Assembly (NCBI RefSeq): GCF_050624435.1
Contig: NC_134540.1
Coordinates: 105,739,739-105,803,738, forward strand
DNA: 64,000 bases
From: Tenrec ecaudatus
Taxonomy: Eukaryota > Chordata > Mammalia > Afrosoricida > Tenrecidae
Direction: 5' to 3'
Below, piece after piece: positions 20,944-32,461 of the stretch. Each line of letters starts with the position of its first letter. Within the stretch, counting starts at the first letter, position 1. The notes under the pieces are model-generated. The model was not told the origin of the DNA and ran no database searches. It saw only the letters and a program-made list of their open reading frames with translations. A program made the translations under genes and the position numbers.

Positions 20944-21465
20944 CATGTGGACTAGAGAAACAAATTCATAGACACATGTGTTTAAGAGAGAACTTTATAT
21001 CAAAGAGGAATTAAGAAAACATCCTAGCCCAGTCCAGATCAAGTCCATAAATCCAATCTTACCTCATATGTCGATACTAGTCCATAAATTCCTCTTTAGA
21101 CTCACGCAGCCATGTAATGGTGTCAAATGCTGGAAGACCAAATCCTCTGGTCTGGTCGGTCATGGGCCAGTGGGTGGAAAGTCTTGTGGATTCAGTGGCT
21201 GTGTAAGAATCTCGGCACTGGCGTGGTTCTCCACGTGGATTCTCCAGCTCTGGGCTCTGGCTCTATCAGTGTAGTTCCATGCGGCTTGTCAACAGGAATG
21301 TCTTGCAGGGAGTGAGTGTGTATTTTACCTCCAGGGAGGATGACAGTTTCCAGAATCCTCAGGAGAAAGCCATGCCCACACAGAGGCCTCATTGGCTGTG
21401 ATCTGATTGATAGGCTAGGCTCCACCCCTTTGCAAATTGACAGATTATGTAACTGCCACAACACT
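20944..21465 (+). repeat. Interspersed repeat with 'GTGGACTAGAGAAACAAATTC' start, class unresolved
   Basis: TGTTAATCCATGTGGACTAG, then GAGAGAACTTTATATCAAAG, CCAGTCCAGATCAAGTCCAT, GGTGGAAAGTCTTGTGGATT and GACAGATTATGTAACTGCC. This reads like a mid-repetitive mammalian element, recognised from general pattern only. No ORF. It is immediately followed by an antisense LINE insertion. Confidence 0.45.
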
Positions 21466-21469
21466 TAAA

Positions 21470-21850
21470 ATTTTTTTTAATAAATCATTTTATTGGGAGC
21501 TTTTATAGCTCTTATAACAATCCATACATCCATTGTATCAAGCACATTTGTACATATATTGCCATCATCCTTTTCAAAACATTTTCTTTCTACTGGAGCT
21601 CTTGGTATCAGCTCCTCATTTTTTACCTCCTACTGTTGTGAATCCTTGATAAATTATAAATTATTATTATTTTCATATCTTATACCCACAGCTGTCTCCC
21701 TTCACCCATGTTTCTGTTGTTTGTCCCCCTGGGGGGGATGGTGGTTATACGTTGATCATTGAGATCAGATTTCTCCACCCCCCACCCCCCAATCTTCCCC
21801 CTACCGTAATGGCATCACTACTCCCACTCCTGTTCTCAGCCTCTCAGCTG
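21470..21850 (-). repeat. LINE 3' end, antisense
   Basis: Poly-T then AATAAATCATTTTATTGGGA, CAATCCATACATCCATTGTA, and AGCTCTTGGTATCAGCTCCT, ending in a C-rich stretch. The sense tail would be TCCCAATAAAATGATTTATT. Confidence 0.85.
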
Positions 21851-23155
21851 TGTGGTCCCTTGACCTCTACCGGCTCCTTTAGCATTGACACACGCCCCTA
21901 ATCACCCACTCTGCAACCTAGCCTCCTGCCGCTAGGCGCTCAGCCTTCCTCATTCTGCAGCCTCATGGTCTCACTGCATGGCTCCTCTTTTTGCTACTCA
22001 TGGGAATCTCTGCTCCTGCTTCAGAAATGGCCCACTTTATACCCAGCAGAATGGCAAAACCAACCAATCCCCAAGAGTCAGTGTCCTCAACCCCTTAATT
22101 GCACGGTCCATCCAGTCGTTTGGTGTGAGTTACAAAGACTCTGGATAGAAGAGCCGTACCAGTCAATTTCACGTCCCTACATTAGGTAAGGGAAAACAGC
22201 TGTGACTATTCTGTGCGACAGGGATCCCAGTGCACCCTTGCATGTGAGCTTCTTCGCATTTCCAAAGTCACTGCATGTGTTGATACATTATAGATGGGAA
22301 AGTTTTCTTCCTCTTGGATTTCTTTGCTTCCTGTGACCGCAGATGTCTCCCTTTTGAAACTCCATCTTCCAGTGCTACTGTTATTGCTACTTGGTTATTA
22401 ATGAAGATGATGACAGCAGTAATGGTGATAACTGTTTTTATCTCTCTCTCACTCACTATTTGCTGTTTCATCTTCCTAATTGCCACCATCTGGGGAAAGG
22501 ATGAGTACCTGATGTTCTTCCTCTACGTCCAAACACGTTAGCAGAACCCTCGATTCCAAGACTCACTCCTAAGTGTTTATTTCCATCCTTGAGTGTCAGG
22601 AGGAAGCCACCTGGCGAAGGGAGATGATGGTGGTGGAGGAGGCGGCATGTGACTTTGCTCTAAATGGAAGAAGAGTCGCAGGTCTTGCTGGAAAGCAAAA
22701 GAATGCAGAATCACCCCGTGAGTGAGGACAAGAGGATCCGAAGCTTCATTTCGTGTTGTAAGGCAGAACTGCTTTAAAGACAGTCTGTGAACTCTTCTGA
22801 CTGACCTGCATTGATAGAAGTTGAGGAATGAAAAGCAAGTGTTGAAAACATTTAGCAAATTCACAGGGCAATGTTAAGTCCATGGAATCTAATGAAAATC
22901 CAGGGCTTAACTCTCCATGTCCTTTTTATTTCATTGTTTAGTAATTTATTGATTGATTTGCATTTGATAAAACCGGTAGTCCACAGTGAATTGGAGCAAA
23001 AAGATGGGTGTTGGTACATGTTGAGAAGTCCAGTTGTAGGTTTATGGAGGTGGTAGGTGAGATATTTTATTAGAAATGTTGGTTTGAGCAGCAGGAACCG
23101 GGGATGCTCAGTTTGGGGAGGCAGGTGGGTGCTCATCTTAATCTGTTAGGAAAGG
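21851..23155. other. Intronic sequence without recognised elements
   Basis: 1.3 kb with an AT-rich middle (22410-22500, 22900-22960). No SINE, LINE end, tandem array or exon recognised. Confidence 0.45.
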
Positions 23156-23345
23156 GGAGCCCTACGGAAAGGGAAGCGTCCCTGGATGATACGAGGAGAT
23201 ACTGTGGTAAGCTGCTAAATCAAAGGCTTGAGGTTCAAGAGACACTGCAGAGGAAAGGCCTGGTGATCTTCTTCCAAAAAGACAACCATTGGAAATCCTT
23301 TGGCCCACGGTTCTAGTCTGATACACATGGCCTGTACTGAATTGG
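23156..23345 (+). repeat. AfroSINE, diverged
   Basis: GGAGCCCTACGGAAAGGGAA head, AGGAAAGGCCTGGTGATCTT body (the second-subfamily middle), and a worn 3' end near 23330. Confidence 0.75.
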
Positions 23346-24857
23346 TGTGGGCTACGGAGTGGCTGATTTAGTGAGATGGAAGCTTGTTCCCTGGGGGCGC
23401 TACAGTGTGGAGGAAGGTGCTTGGACCATGAGCAGACACCCCCAGATGGGGGCCAGGCCAGCTCCTGAAAGAACTCACATACTGCCTGACCCAAGGGGTC
23501 CTTTAGACTGGAAAGGACCTCCGGGACTTGGGGAGGAGTCACCACCAGGATTGCCCTTCCAGGTTTGCTTGACATAAATTAGGGATCATTATTTTTCAGG
23601 GGTTGCTTTTTAATTTTTGTCTGTCCAGACATATTGCACACGCCTTGCCGTAGATGCGCCTCTTTCGGTGGCTCTGCACCCCTCTTTGATCATGGAAGAT
23701 GATCCCTCTGCTGTCACCTTTCTCCACCTCTAGTATTTTAATCCACTGGTCTTTACCTGCACTGCCGTATAAGTCAGCCCGCGGCTGGTTTTTCTTTCTG
23801 TGAAACAGAGTGTCTTCTTGGGGAGCCCGGTGCATTTCTGGGACTCTGGGCCGGCAGCTAGCTTCACCTTTTGCTCTCGATTTTCCAAAACCCTCAAACT
23901 GGTGTGGCCCTTAGCCCCCTGCCAACAATGTGGGGTGGGGGGCAGCTTTTGTTTCTCTGTGTAGCCTTGGAGTGGGTTTTCAGGGGATGTTTTCGCTCAC
24001 CGGACCAACCCATTGGGTATTGAGAAAGCAGGAAAGCGAGTTTTCCTGTTCCGAGCAATGAACAAAAAGCAGGCAGCGGATGGAGATATCCTGTTGGGGA
24101 AGCCAGAGGGTGCGGGCACAGACAGATGCCCGGCGAAGGAGAGGAAGGAACTGCATCCTCCGCTGCTGGAAGTTTCTCGTGTATATGCCAGCCTGGTGGT
24201 GGGGAGTCTTGTCAGAGGCAGAGACGCAGAGCGTGTGAGACACAAAGAAGAGCCACACAGGTCGTTTTGGTTTTTTCCCCATGAGGTCGGGCCAAGTCTG
24301 CCAGAACTGGGGCAGTGAACCGGGCAAGAAAATGCACGCAAGTCAGTTAAAAAGGGCAGAATTCTCGCGGAAGTAGGTTTCCAAGGGGCTAGTTGACTGA
24401 GGGCTGGGGACCATTCCTGGGTGCTTTGGGAAAGAACTCCTCCCATCCACCCCGCCCCGTCATATGAAAGCAATACACATTTATTGGAGGAAAATTGGAA
24501 AACATACACAGGTCCCGGAATAGTTCAGGCAGGAATGGGCTAGAAAGACGTGGGAATGGAAAATGCAATGCAATGAAGGAGGGAAGCTGGGTCTGGGAGC
24601 AGGGAGCGATGGGGGCAGGGGCTGGACCTCCCAGGGAGCGCCCGTGCTTCTGTTGTGACTTATTACCCTTTGAAGCAGGTCTCCCAATCTCCACACGTCC
24701 AGGCCTGAACATTCCAGGTTTGTTTGGAGTTGGGAAGCTCTGTAATGACAAGTTGAAAGACCAATTAACTCAGTGTGTTTTACATCTTGTCCTTTGGTGA
24801 AGGTGCTAGCTAGCTAAGCAAGAGGAGTCTGAAGAGAGGGATTTCTGGCAATGAGTG

Positions 24858-24860
<3 letters not shown>
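23346..24860. other. Intronic sequence without recognised elements
   Basis: 1.5 kb, G+C-rich for this intron. It has overlapping open frames of 101-170 codons on both strands at 24000-24510. I recognise no protein in any of them and see no supported splice structure. The frames on opposite strands look like a composition effect. Confidence 0.4.

Positions 24861-24907
<47 letters not shown>
24861..24907. repeat. (GT)n microsatellite
   Basis: About 23 uninterrupted GT units. Confidence 0.98.
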
Positions 24908-24909
<2 letters not shown>

Positions 24910-24910
<1 letters not shown>

Positions 24911-25092
24911 ACCCCCAGGTCGTGCAAATGATTAATGTACTTGGCTGCTAATTGAAAAGTTAGAAGTTCAAGCCCACCTACAGGTACCTGGAAGGGAGGA
25001 GCTTGGTAATCACCCAGTCTTGAAAAATCAGCCTTTGAAAACCCTTTGACACACATGGTGTTGCCATGAGTCACACATGACTTGCGGGAAAT
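24910..25092 (+). repeat. AfroSINE, second subfamily
   Basis: CCCCCAGGTCGTGCAAATGA head, GTTAGAAGTTCAAGCCCACC B-box region, CAGTCTTGAAAAATCAGCCT body. Confidence 0.78.
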
Positions 25093-25744
25093 GTGTGTGT
25101 GACTGACAAAGAGACACCCACAGACAAGAAAGACATGCACACTCAGAGAAACAGAGAGAATGCAAATGTTTGAGAGCCTTGCCCGTAAATGAGAGAAAAC
25201 CCAAGCCATCAGGTTCCGACACCCAGAGACCCAGCGAAGGTTTTCTGAGACTCGCGATGGGAGCAGCCAGCCGGATCTTCTTCCCCAGGAAGCGACCGGT
25301 GCGTTTCAGCCAATGTCCTTTGCCTTTGCAGCCAGTGACTAACCAAGAGCCCCACCAGGGCTTCTGAAGGGAAAGAGACTATCAAAGAGAAGCTGCCGAA
25401 GAGTACCATGATTTTTTCCCTCTTTTTTTGGAGGTGGAAGGGAGTGTATACCTGTCAGTGCCAGACTGCTTCGCATCTGTCCCTCACGCGTGCTCCTCAT
25501 TTCCTCCGTCATGCTTAGGCAGTGTGGCGGCCCTGGTTCATCTAGTAAACATCTACAGAGAAACTGCCAACAGGGCACGTTTGGGGGGTCAATGTTAACG
25601 TATCATAAAGATAGCGAGAGAGCCTTGTAAGGAATGAGACTAAACTGTGTTAGATTTTTAAAGTTGAAAAATCTGCATAAACATATTTCCTGCCAAATTC
25701 ACTTGCCATATGTAGGGGGAACCTACAAAGCGGTCAAGTTGGTG
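25093..25744. other. Intronic sequence without recognised elements
   Basis: No repeat landmarks. A purine-rich GAGAGAATGCAAATG stretch lies near 25155. Nothing coding seen. Confidence 0.4.
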
Positions 25745-26038
25745 ACACAGTTATCTAACAAATATTCACTAAGTACCTGCGACACCCCAGCCATTGAGTC
25801 AGACCCAGGGGAGGTAGTTGTAAATAGGGCAGATTCAATGCCTGAACTCATAGACTGCTGTCTGGTCAGGTTATAAATAGATTGTCAGGCATTTACAATA
25901 TTGTGGGATAAAGGCTTCAAAGGGGGGTATGTGTTAACATGGGAGAGGCAGCTGCCCTGGACCAGAGGGAATGACTCTAGGTCAAGGCCAGAGGAACATG
26001 CAGGAACGAGGCAGTTAGGAGCAAGGGAGGCATTCTAG
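25745..26038 (+). repeat. Ancient mammalian-wide repeat, probable
   Basis: TAACAAATATTCACTAAGTACCTGC, GGGAGGTAGTTGTAAATAGG-like text and ATGCCTGAACTCATAGACTG follow the common 'AACAAATATTTATTGAGCACCTAC.. CCTGCCCTCATGGAGCTTAC' order of an old dispersed element. The family is not certain. Confidence 0.4.
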
Positions 26039-26040
26039 AC

Positions 26041-26068
<28 letters not shown>
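26041..26068. repeat. Poly-G run of 28
   Basis: Twenty-eight consecutive G at the left edge of the L1 fragment that follows. It is the longest homopolymer in the window. Confidence 0.97.
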
Positions 26069-26071
<3 letters not shown>

Positions 26072-26084
26072 GCCTGCTGGCGTG

Positions 26085-26410
26085 TGAGTCCATCACATGA
26101 AGTTTACAGAACAGGCAAATCCGTAGAGACGGAAGCGGATTAGTGGTTGCCAGGGATAGAAGGGCTGGTAGGGCTGGGGTGGGGTGGAGTGGGGGAGACA
26201 GGGCTTCCTTTGTGGGGTGACGAACGTGCCTTAAAATGAGATCTTGGTGATGGTTGCATCGCTCTGTGACTGTAGGAGAGGGCTTCAGAAGGCTCAAAGG
26301 GGAATTCCCTGAGATTTGGATGCTTTCTGGTTTTTTAAAGAAAAACTACAAAATGCTGTACGTTTAACGGGTGCGTTTTATGTGAATTCTATCTCCGTAA
26401 CGCTGTTTAA
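26085..26410 (+). repeat. L1 3' UTR (old L1M-type), sense
   Basis: AACAGGCAAATCCGTAGAGA, then TTAGTGGTTGCCAGGGATAG, TTGGTGATGGTTGCATCGCT and TACGTTTAACGGGTGCGTTT. This is the order of the 3' UTR of old mammalian L1 elements. The tail is diverged; no ORF is present. Confidence 0.8.
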
Positions 26411-26831
26411 GACATTATACATTTGTGAAATTTATCCACAGGTTGGTTGGGAGCCCCTGGAGAATATTAAAGCAAGACGCTAGCATGATGGGTTTGTGTT
26501 TGGGGAGGTCATTTGGCTGCAGTGGGGAGCGAGATGTAGGAGGGAAGGCTGGAAGCAGGCATCCCATTGGCCGGCAATTAGAATAACATTGTCCCGGTGG
26601 GAGAGTCTGTTGGTTTAAACGAGGAACGCAGCAGTGGGAATGGCCAGAAGTAGACAGATTCCATGTATGAAACTCAAGAGGGAGCGGTGATTGATTAGAT
26701 GTGGGAGGGAGGGAAGAATTGAGACCATGTTTACATGCACCTCTTAACCTCTGAGTGGGTGTGACCACTCCAAGATGGGATACGTGGGAGGAGGAAGCAT
26801 GATTTAATATTTGAAGCCTCCTATGGTCATT

Positions 26832-27008
26832 CCAAGGAGCGTAGTGGTTACCAGTTGGGCTGTGATCCACAGGGTCACTAGTTTGAAACCCCCAGCTGCC
26901 CCCTGGGAGAAAGATGGTGCTTTCTACTCCCATAAAGAGTCACAGCCTTGGAGACACTACCCTGTCCTATCGGGTTGCTACAAGTCAGCATCACCTCCAT
27001 GCTTTGAT
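26832..27008 (+). repeat. AfroSINE
   Basis: CCAAGGAGCGTAGTGGTTAC head, CACTAGTTTGAAACCCCCAG as B box, CCTATCGGGTTGCTACAAGT end. Confidence 0.85.
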
Positions 27009-27034
27009 TTGGGCTTTTTTGTGTGGTTTTTCCA

Positions 27035-27212
27035 AGGAGGACAGTGGGTTATACAGTGGGTTGCTAATCTAAAGGTCAGCAGTTCGAACCCACCAGCAGA
27101 GAGACAGAGATCAGGCTTTCTGCTCCTGTAAAGCTTTCCAGTTTTGGAAACCCGTGGGAGCAGTTCTCCTCTATCTCACAGGACCTCTGTAAGTCAGAAT
27201 TGCCTCCGTGGC
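27035..27212 (+). repeat. AfroSINE
   Basis: GGTCAGCAGTTCGAACCCAC is a near-consensus pol III B box. The copy ends CTGTAAGTCAGAATTGCCTC. It follows the preceding SINE in the same orientation after about 25 bases. Confidence 0.88.
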
Positions 27213-28376
27213 CTTACGTGGGTGGTCGGTCGGTCCTTGAAGTCAAAGGAGCTGATGTGATTTCCTAGGGAGAATGTGCACAGGGAGGTGAGAAGTGGTT
27301 CCATCATCATTCACAAACCCAGTAGCACACGTGGGAACCTCCTGGAAGGTTGGACTTGGCAGCAAGAAAGATAAGAGGCAACGGAAGAGTGAGATGTCAG
27401 GGAGGCCGAAGGAAGAGTGTTCCAGAAACGAGATTGGTAGTACCCCCAGGTCGTATACGCTCTGGCGAGGTCAAGTAGCCTCACAGCTGCACAGTGTCCT
27501 TTAGGCTGACCAGCGTAGCGGTGGCTTTGGTAGGGGCAGCAAGACGGCCACAGCAGGGCCAGTATGTGGCTGTCACACTTGGCCTACGGTTCCTCCCAAG
27601 GGTCCAGCCCTTACAACGCAGATGGGCAGTGCTGCCCAGCAGGTGTCATTGACTTTGTCCCATCCTATGGTCTCATTTGAACACAAGTGTTTCCAGGGCT
27701 GTACTGGGCGAGTGACCGGGGTGTGGTCCACTCTAGGGGCATGTTTGAGAGTGCAGGGTGAGGGCAGGTTGTACAGGGCCCACGGACACAGCAGCTGCCA
27801 AGTCTGGCTCTTCACACGGAGCAGCAGAACCCAGTCCACTACTCCATAGCCTCGGACATGGTTGGTATCTCAATGTCAAGCATGATCTGCAGTGGAGCTG
27901 ACGTTTTTGAAGTTGAGGCATTGCGTATTGTTCGTGGTGTGTTGTTTATACGCAGTGTTGAAAGCCAGATTATACAAACACTCGGAAGTAATAGTTCCAC
28001 CCACTCCTTTTGGCACATTCTTTTGCCTTTTGAAATCTTGTCTATTAAAAGTTGTGTAATTCTCTTAGGATTACGCATCGCGTTCTCCTTAGTTTTCAGC
28101 TTGATAAAATTCCAGTGTCTTATCAATAAAAGAAACATCAATGTGAATTACAGTATCTTCTGGCTCAGTTAAATGCACGTCAATTAGTTTACCGTCTGAG
28201 CAGAGTGGCCACTGGTCTTCCCATGTATTGCAATCCTGGTGAGACCTCAGGGCGGCTTGTCCATGTTCTTAAAAAGATTATTCTTTAAGGAGGGCATAGT
28301 TATTGTTTGAAAGGGCTTTGAAGTTGTTCCACTTTCAAAGGCATAATGTACACGTTTAGCCTTTATTGGATACTTG
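27213..28376. other. Intronic sequence with an unexplained minus-strand frame pair
   Basis: No SINE or LINE landmarks. On the minus strand, 28200-27840 reads as protein-like text in two frames broken by stops and a shift (see findings). I could not identify a parent gene. The rest shows nothing specific. Confidence 0.35.
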
Positions 28377-28378
28377 CT

Positions 28379-28553
28379 ATCACTGCCATGGGGTCGCTGC
28401 TGATTCATTGTGAACCTCTGTGGGTTTCTGAGACTCTAACTGTGTACAGGAGTACAAAGCCCAGTCTTTCTCCTGAGGAGCTACTGGTGGTTTCAAACTG
28501 GTGACCATGTGGTTTGCAACCCAATGTGTAACCACCAGACCAGCAGGGCTCCC
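28379..28553 (-). repeat. AfroSINE
   Basis: Antisense CATGGGGTCGCTGCTGATTC, GTGGTTTCAAACTGGTGACC and AACCACCAGACCAGCAGGGC. Full-length head. Confidence 0.9.
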
Positions 28554-28792
28554 CCTTTTATACATTGGAGTTATGATTTTCTTTATGAAACATAGCCCTT
28601 AGTGTTATGGAAACTTCTAGGTGTTAAAATAAATATTAGTCTTTTACTTGGGGATTATTGTGTAGCAGCAAGGTGCAAAGTTAATTCGAATGAGTTACAA
28701 AGTCAAGAACTCAGAGGTAAAATGAAATCCAGCTGAGCCCAAACTTGTCCTACCGGAGTGATGGGGCAGTGGCGTGAATGTAAGAGAGTTCA

Positions 28793-28983
28793 ACAATGTT
28801 CTGGACTGCTGAGTTGAGCCTGACTCACAGGGACCCTGCAGGACAGAGCAGAACTAGCCTCTAAGCTGCCATCTTTATGGATACAGATCGCCAGATGTTT
28901 TCTCCGTTGGACCCCCTGGGGGCTTGAATCACACAGCTTTTGTATGGCAGCCCAGCACATCATTTGCTCCATTAGGGCTCCTG
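28793..28983 (-). repeat. AfroSINE, second subfamily
   Basis: Antisense TGAGTTGAGCCTGACTCACA, CCTGCAGGACAGAGCAGAAC, ATACAGATCGCCAGATGTTT, ending CCATTAGGGCTCC. Confidence 0.83.
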
Positions 28984-30529
28984 GAATTAAAAAATCGAGT
29001 CCTCCTCCCTGCCCCACCTTCTGTTCTATGTGCTGCAAGATGGCAGGCCTGCTGGGTGAGCTCCTGAAACGTTGAGATGACCTTTTAGCCTGTTCAGTGT
29101 GCATGTTAGGAATTCTTTTTAAAATTTGGGCTCTTGGTTGTGTGTGAGAGAAGTAATTTAAGCAAAAAGTGAAATGTTTATAAGGACTTGGCATGCCTCC
29201 CCCAAAGGTAGCTCAACCGATCTTGGGCTTCTCAGTCTTCAAGGCTTGGTGCCTGATTTCTGCTGCCCTCCTTTCTATAATCCTCTTTTCACCCAACCTA
29301 GAGAATCACCTTTTTAACTTCTAATCTGCATAGAGGGAAGTGAGGCTCTGAGAGTCCAGTTCTTGGGCAGAAGTCTGGTTCTTCACTCAGGCCCTGTTCT
29401 AGACTCCCAAGGTCGGGGTTTAACTTGTGGCTAGCCTCTTCCTGAGGCTGGGGCTCATTTCTGGGAATGTAGTTTCTTGTGTGTCTGTTCTACTGTGAGC
29501 CACAAGGTGCCGCTGTGAGTCAGCATCAATTCCTTGTCAGTCCGTGGCGTTTCGTGGCTAAGAGAGGTGCCCTTAGGCTGTGGCCCTCATAGGTGTGCAC
29601 TCCATGGAGTATATTTTAACTTAGAAAAGCAGAATTGGGGAGGGATGTGTCTTGCCCCCAAGAATCACTTTTAGATTACTCATGTCTTTTTTCTGGGTGA
29701 CTAGGAGCTGGTTTTACTCTTGGTGAATCTTGGACCACACCTAGTTGAATCATTATGGATTCAAATATTTTTTCCCTCAAAGTTAATAATATATAAAATC
29801 ATTTTAGCTATCATTTATAAATGTATTAACATATTTATAATCTTTTGTGTATTTCATATTTACAACTCACTTTGTTCACTCTCCGTTAAGATTAGTGGTA
29901 TTAAAATACAACTTCTAAAACAACTTCTTTGGCACCATTTCACATGCCCAAACAATGCCAGACTAGTTGGTAACTGTAAGCCTGGGGCAGGAGAATGGCC
30001 TGTTATTGGTCTCCGTGGCCAGTCACATCCCACACGAGCAGTTTGGAAAGTAGTCTGTGCACATACATTCTAAACTAGTCTGGTGCTCTCTTTATTGTGA
30101 AAAAACAAAAACAAAAAACCCACCCACCCCAAGATACGTTGTGTTTGCTAATTTGGAAGAACTCCTGGAATTTAGATTTGTCTTCTTCAAAGCATTTGGT
30201 GTGGAAGACAGTAACCAGATCGAGTTCTGTTTCACTCAGCAGCAGCGGCATTGATCACTAGCTGCATTTATTTCGTGTAGCAGATATTTTGGGCTGATGG
30301 TGCTTTTGGTGCTAAGCTGATTTCAGAAAAAAAAAAACCAGGAAGGAATTCATGATAAATCCCACATCATTGCTCTTCGCTCCAGTCTCTGCAGGCCCCA
30401 CATCCTCGCTCCAGTCTCTGCAGCCGTGTAGCGTCTGGTCCAAGTGATCTTTGCTTGACTCTGGTATCTGTCTTCATTTCAGACTGGAGAAGGCTGTGTA
30501 TCTTACTAGCAGTCTGCGAGAACCCAAGG
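28984..30529. other. Intronic sequence, mostly unique
   Basis: It contains a weak SINE 3' fragment near 29497-29560 (GCCGCTGTGAGTCAGCATCA) and an AT-rich stretch at 29760-29910. A 'CTCGCTCCAGTCTCTGCAG' unit is repeated twice at 30378-30425. No exon recognised. Confidence 0.4.
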
Positions 30530-30736
30530 CCCAACTCACTGCCTCTGATTCAGTTCCGACTCACAGTGACGCTGTAGGACAGGGTAGAGCGGCCCTCCTG
30601 GGTTTCCGAGATGGTAACTCTTTATGGGAGTAGAAAGCCGAGGCTTGCTTCTGCAAAGTAGCCAGGTGACTGTTTTGAACTGCTGACCTTGTGGTTAGCA
30701 GCCCAGTATGTAAACACTAAGCCAGCAGCGCTCCGG
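30530..30736 (-). repeat. AfroSINE
   Basis: Antisense GATTCAGTTCCGACTCACAG, TGTTTTGAACTGCTGACCTT, and AAACACTAAGCCAGCAGCGC. A 15-20 base insertion lies near 30655. Confidence 0.88.
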
Positions 30737-30978
30737 AGTGTGAGAAGCCTGCAGAAAAGCCAAGAGCCATGCGGACACTAGTGAATCAATTAGGGACACC
30801 TGTGTGCTGCCTTGTTTGGCTGGCTCTCCTAGCTTTCCGCCTTTGACAGGTTTCCCCCTTGACTGTCATCCGTTCTAGTAGGAAATGAGTGTTTCCTTTC
30901 TGACCGGCTTCTGCCTTACACAGGTTCCAGCTCTGGCAGGTTTCACTGTCTAACTAGTTACATACAGTTTATGTTAGT

Positions 30979-31620
30979 ATAAAACCCACCGCCCCTGAGT
31001 CGATTCCGCCTCACAGCAGCCCTGTAAAGCAGTGACCTTTTCATACAGTTCCTCACGTGGTGGTGACCCTCATACATTTATTTTCGTTGTTACTTCATTA
31101 CTGTAATTTTGCTACTGTTATGATTCGTCATGTAAATAGCTGATAGGCAGGATGTATTTTCATTGTTACAAATTGGACATAATGAAAGCATAGTGATTCA
31201 TCACAAAAACAGTATGCCATGATATATTGTGAAATATTTATTTCTAATTACAAGTCAATGAAATTTTGTTTTGAAGCATGGTGTAGCATGGGTAACAGTC
31301 TTCATGCTGGGGACTCATATGTGGGTGTATCTGCATGTGGACGGACCTGCCTGGAGACGGACAGAAGAGCGGTGTCTTGGTTCTTAAGACTGTCGGAAAT
31401 ATGTGTTTTCCGATGGTCTTAGGTGACGCCTATGAAAGGGTCGTTGGAACCCCAAAGGGGTCGCGACCCACAGGTTGAGAACCACTACTCTCAAGGGTTT
31501 CTGAGACTAAGTCTTTAAGGGTACAGACAGCTTCATCTTTCTCTGGCAGCAGTGGGTGGTGGGTTTAACCTCCGACTCTGTGGGTAGCAGCCCAACACCT
31601 AACCCCACAGCCCCTAGGAG
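30979..31620 (-). repeat. AfroSINE split by a SPIN element
   Basis: The antisense 3' part (30979-31029, CTGAGTCGATTCCGCCTCAC) and the rest (31488-31620, GGGTTTCTGAGACTAAGTCT onward) are separated by the SPIN copy at 31030-31487. The SINE is therefore older than that SPIN insertion. Confidence 0.85.
31030..31487 (+). mobile_element. SPIN-type hAT transposon, longer copy inside a SINE
   Basis: The right end is near canonical: AAAGGGGTCGCGACCCACAG then GTTGAGAACCACTAC. The left end keeps CAGTGACC but lacks about 20 bases present in the copy at 11868. The interior carries GCAGGATGTATTTTCATTGT and GTGTTTTCCGATGGTCTTAG, characteristic of SPIN. Flanking octamers CTGTAAAG and CTCTCAAG agree at 6 of 8 bases. 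It is about 460 bp, without transposase. Confidence 0.88.
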
Positions 31621-32461
31621 ACGACACCCGCTTTCCATTGAACTCCCCATGTGAATTCCCTGGGTCTCTTCGCCTCCCCTCCTCTGTCCCTGTAGCCAAT
31701 TGAAACAAAGCAGATACTGCGTTAAAATAAACAGAAAGGCATTCCGTTGCCTGCACACACAAGGAGTAGGCAGGGCCTTGTGACCAAAATACTTTGGGCT
31801 CCCCAAATTGGGGGCACTTGAGTCACTTACCCCCCCCCCCCCATCTTCCTGGATTCTTACCCTGCGTTTTTGACTGAAGTTGCCTGGCAGCCCCTTGTGT
31901 GAGCGGCCCCCCCTGGCTTTCATCAGTGCCCACTCTCTTTCTCTTATCAGGTGCAGCTCAGTCCTGCAGACAGTCGCTCCCCCCACTCATGCAGCAACCC
32001 CAGCCAAAGCAAACATCCCCGTTTCCTATCTGTGCAGCGAATGGCGTTGCTCTCATCCCCTTCTTGGTTCCTCGGGGGGAGCATGCAGATTTTGTTTTGG
32101 AATATTTGTGGGAAGCCTCTTTCTTGTTGGTCTCCAGTAGAACTTCACCCTCTCAGAGGGCAAATTCATAGTGCTCTTTCTTATTCTGGCCTGGGGGAAC
32201 CTTTTATTAAATTTCAAGCTTACACTCAGAGAAGTAGTGTCCCAAAGGCCCGTTGTAAGCATTACCCAGACACCTCACTTATTTGTAGTAGGACAAATTA
32301 GGGCTGGCCTCTGTCCAAAAGTACGAGTCAGGTTTGATTTCATTTTGATTGTAAGGTCCCATCGTGACTTTTCTGTGCTGCGAGGCTATTATATTTGTGT
32401 TCCTACTTGTATTTGTGTACCAAGTAGTAGTGAATATTGTCGCCCTGCATGGGGCTAGTAA
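31621..32461. other. Intronic sequence without recognised elements
   Basis: A run of 14 C at 31831-31844 is the only simple feature. Overlapping frames of 86-159 codons on both strands have no recognisable product. Confidence 0.4.

Noticed and set aside
23997-24509. Overlapping frames of 101-170 codons on both strands
   Set aside because: Opposite-strand overlap, no recognised motifs, no splice evidence.
27080-27100. tRNA gene suggested by GGTTCGAACCC-like B box
   Set aside because: It belongs to a tRNA-derived SINE; no cloverleaf with acceptor pairing follows.
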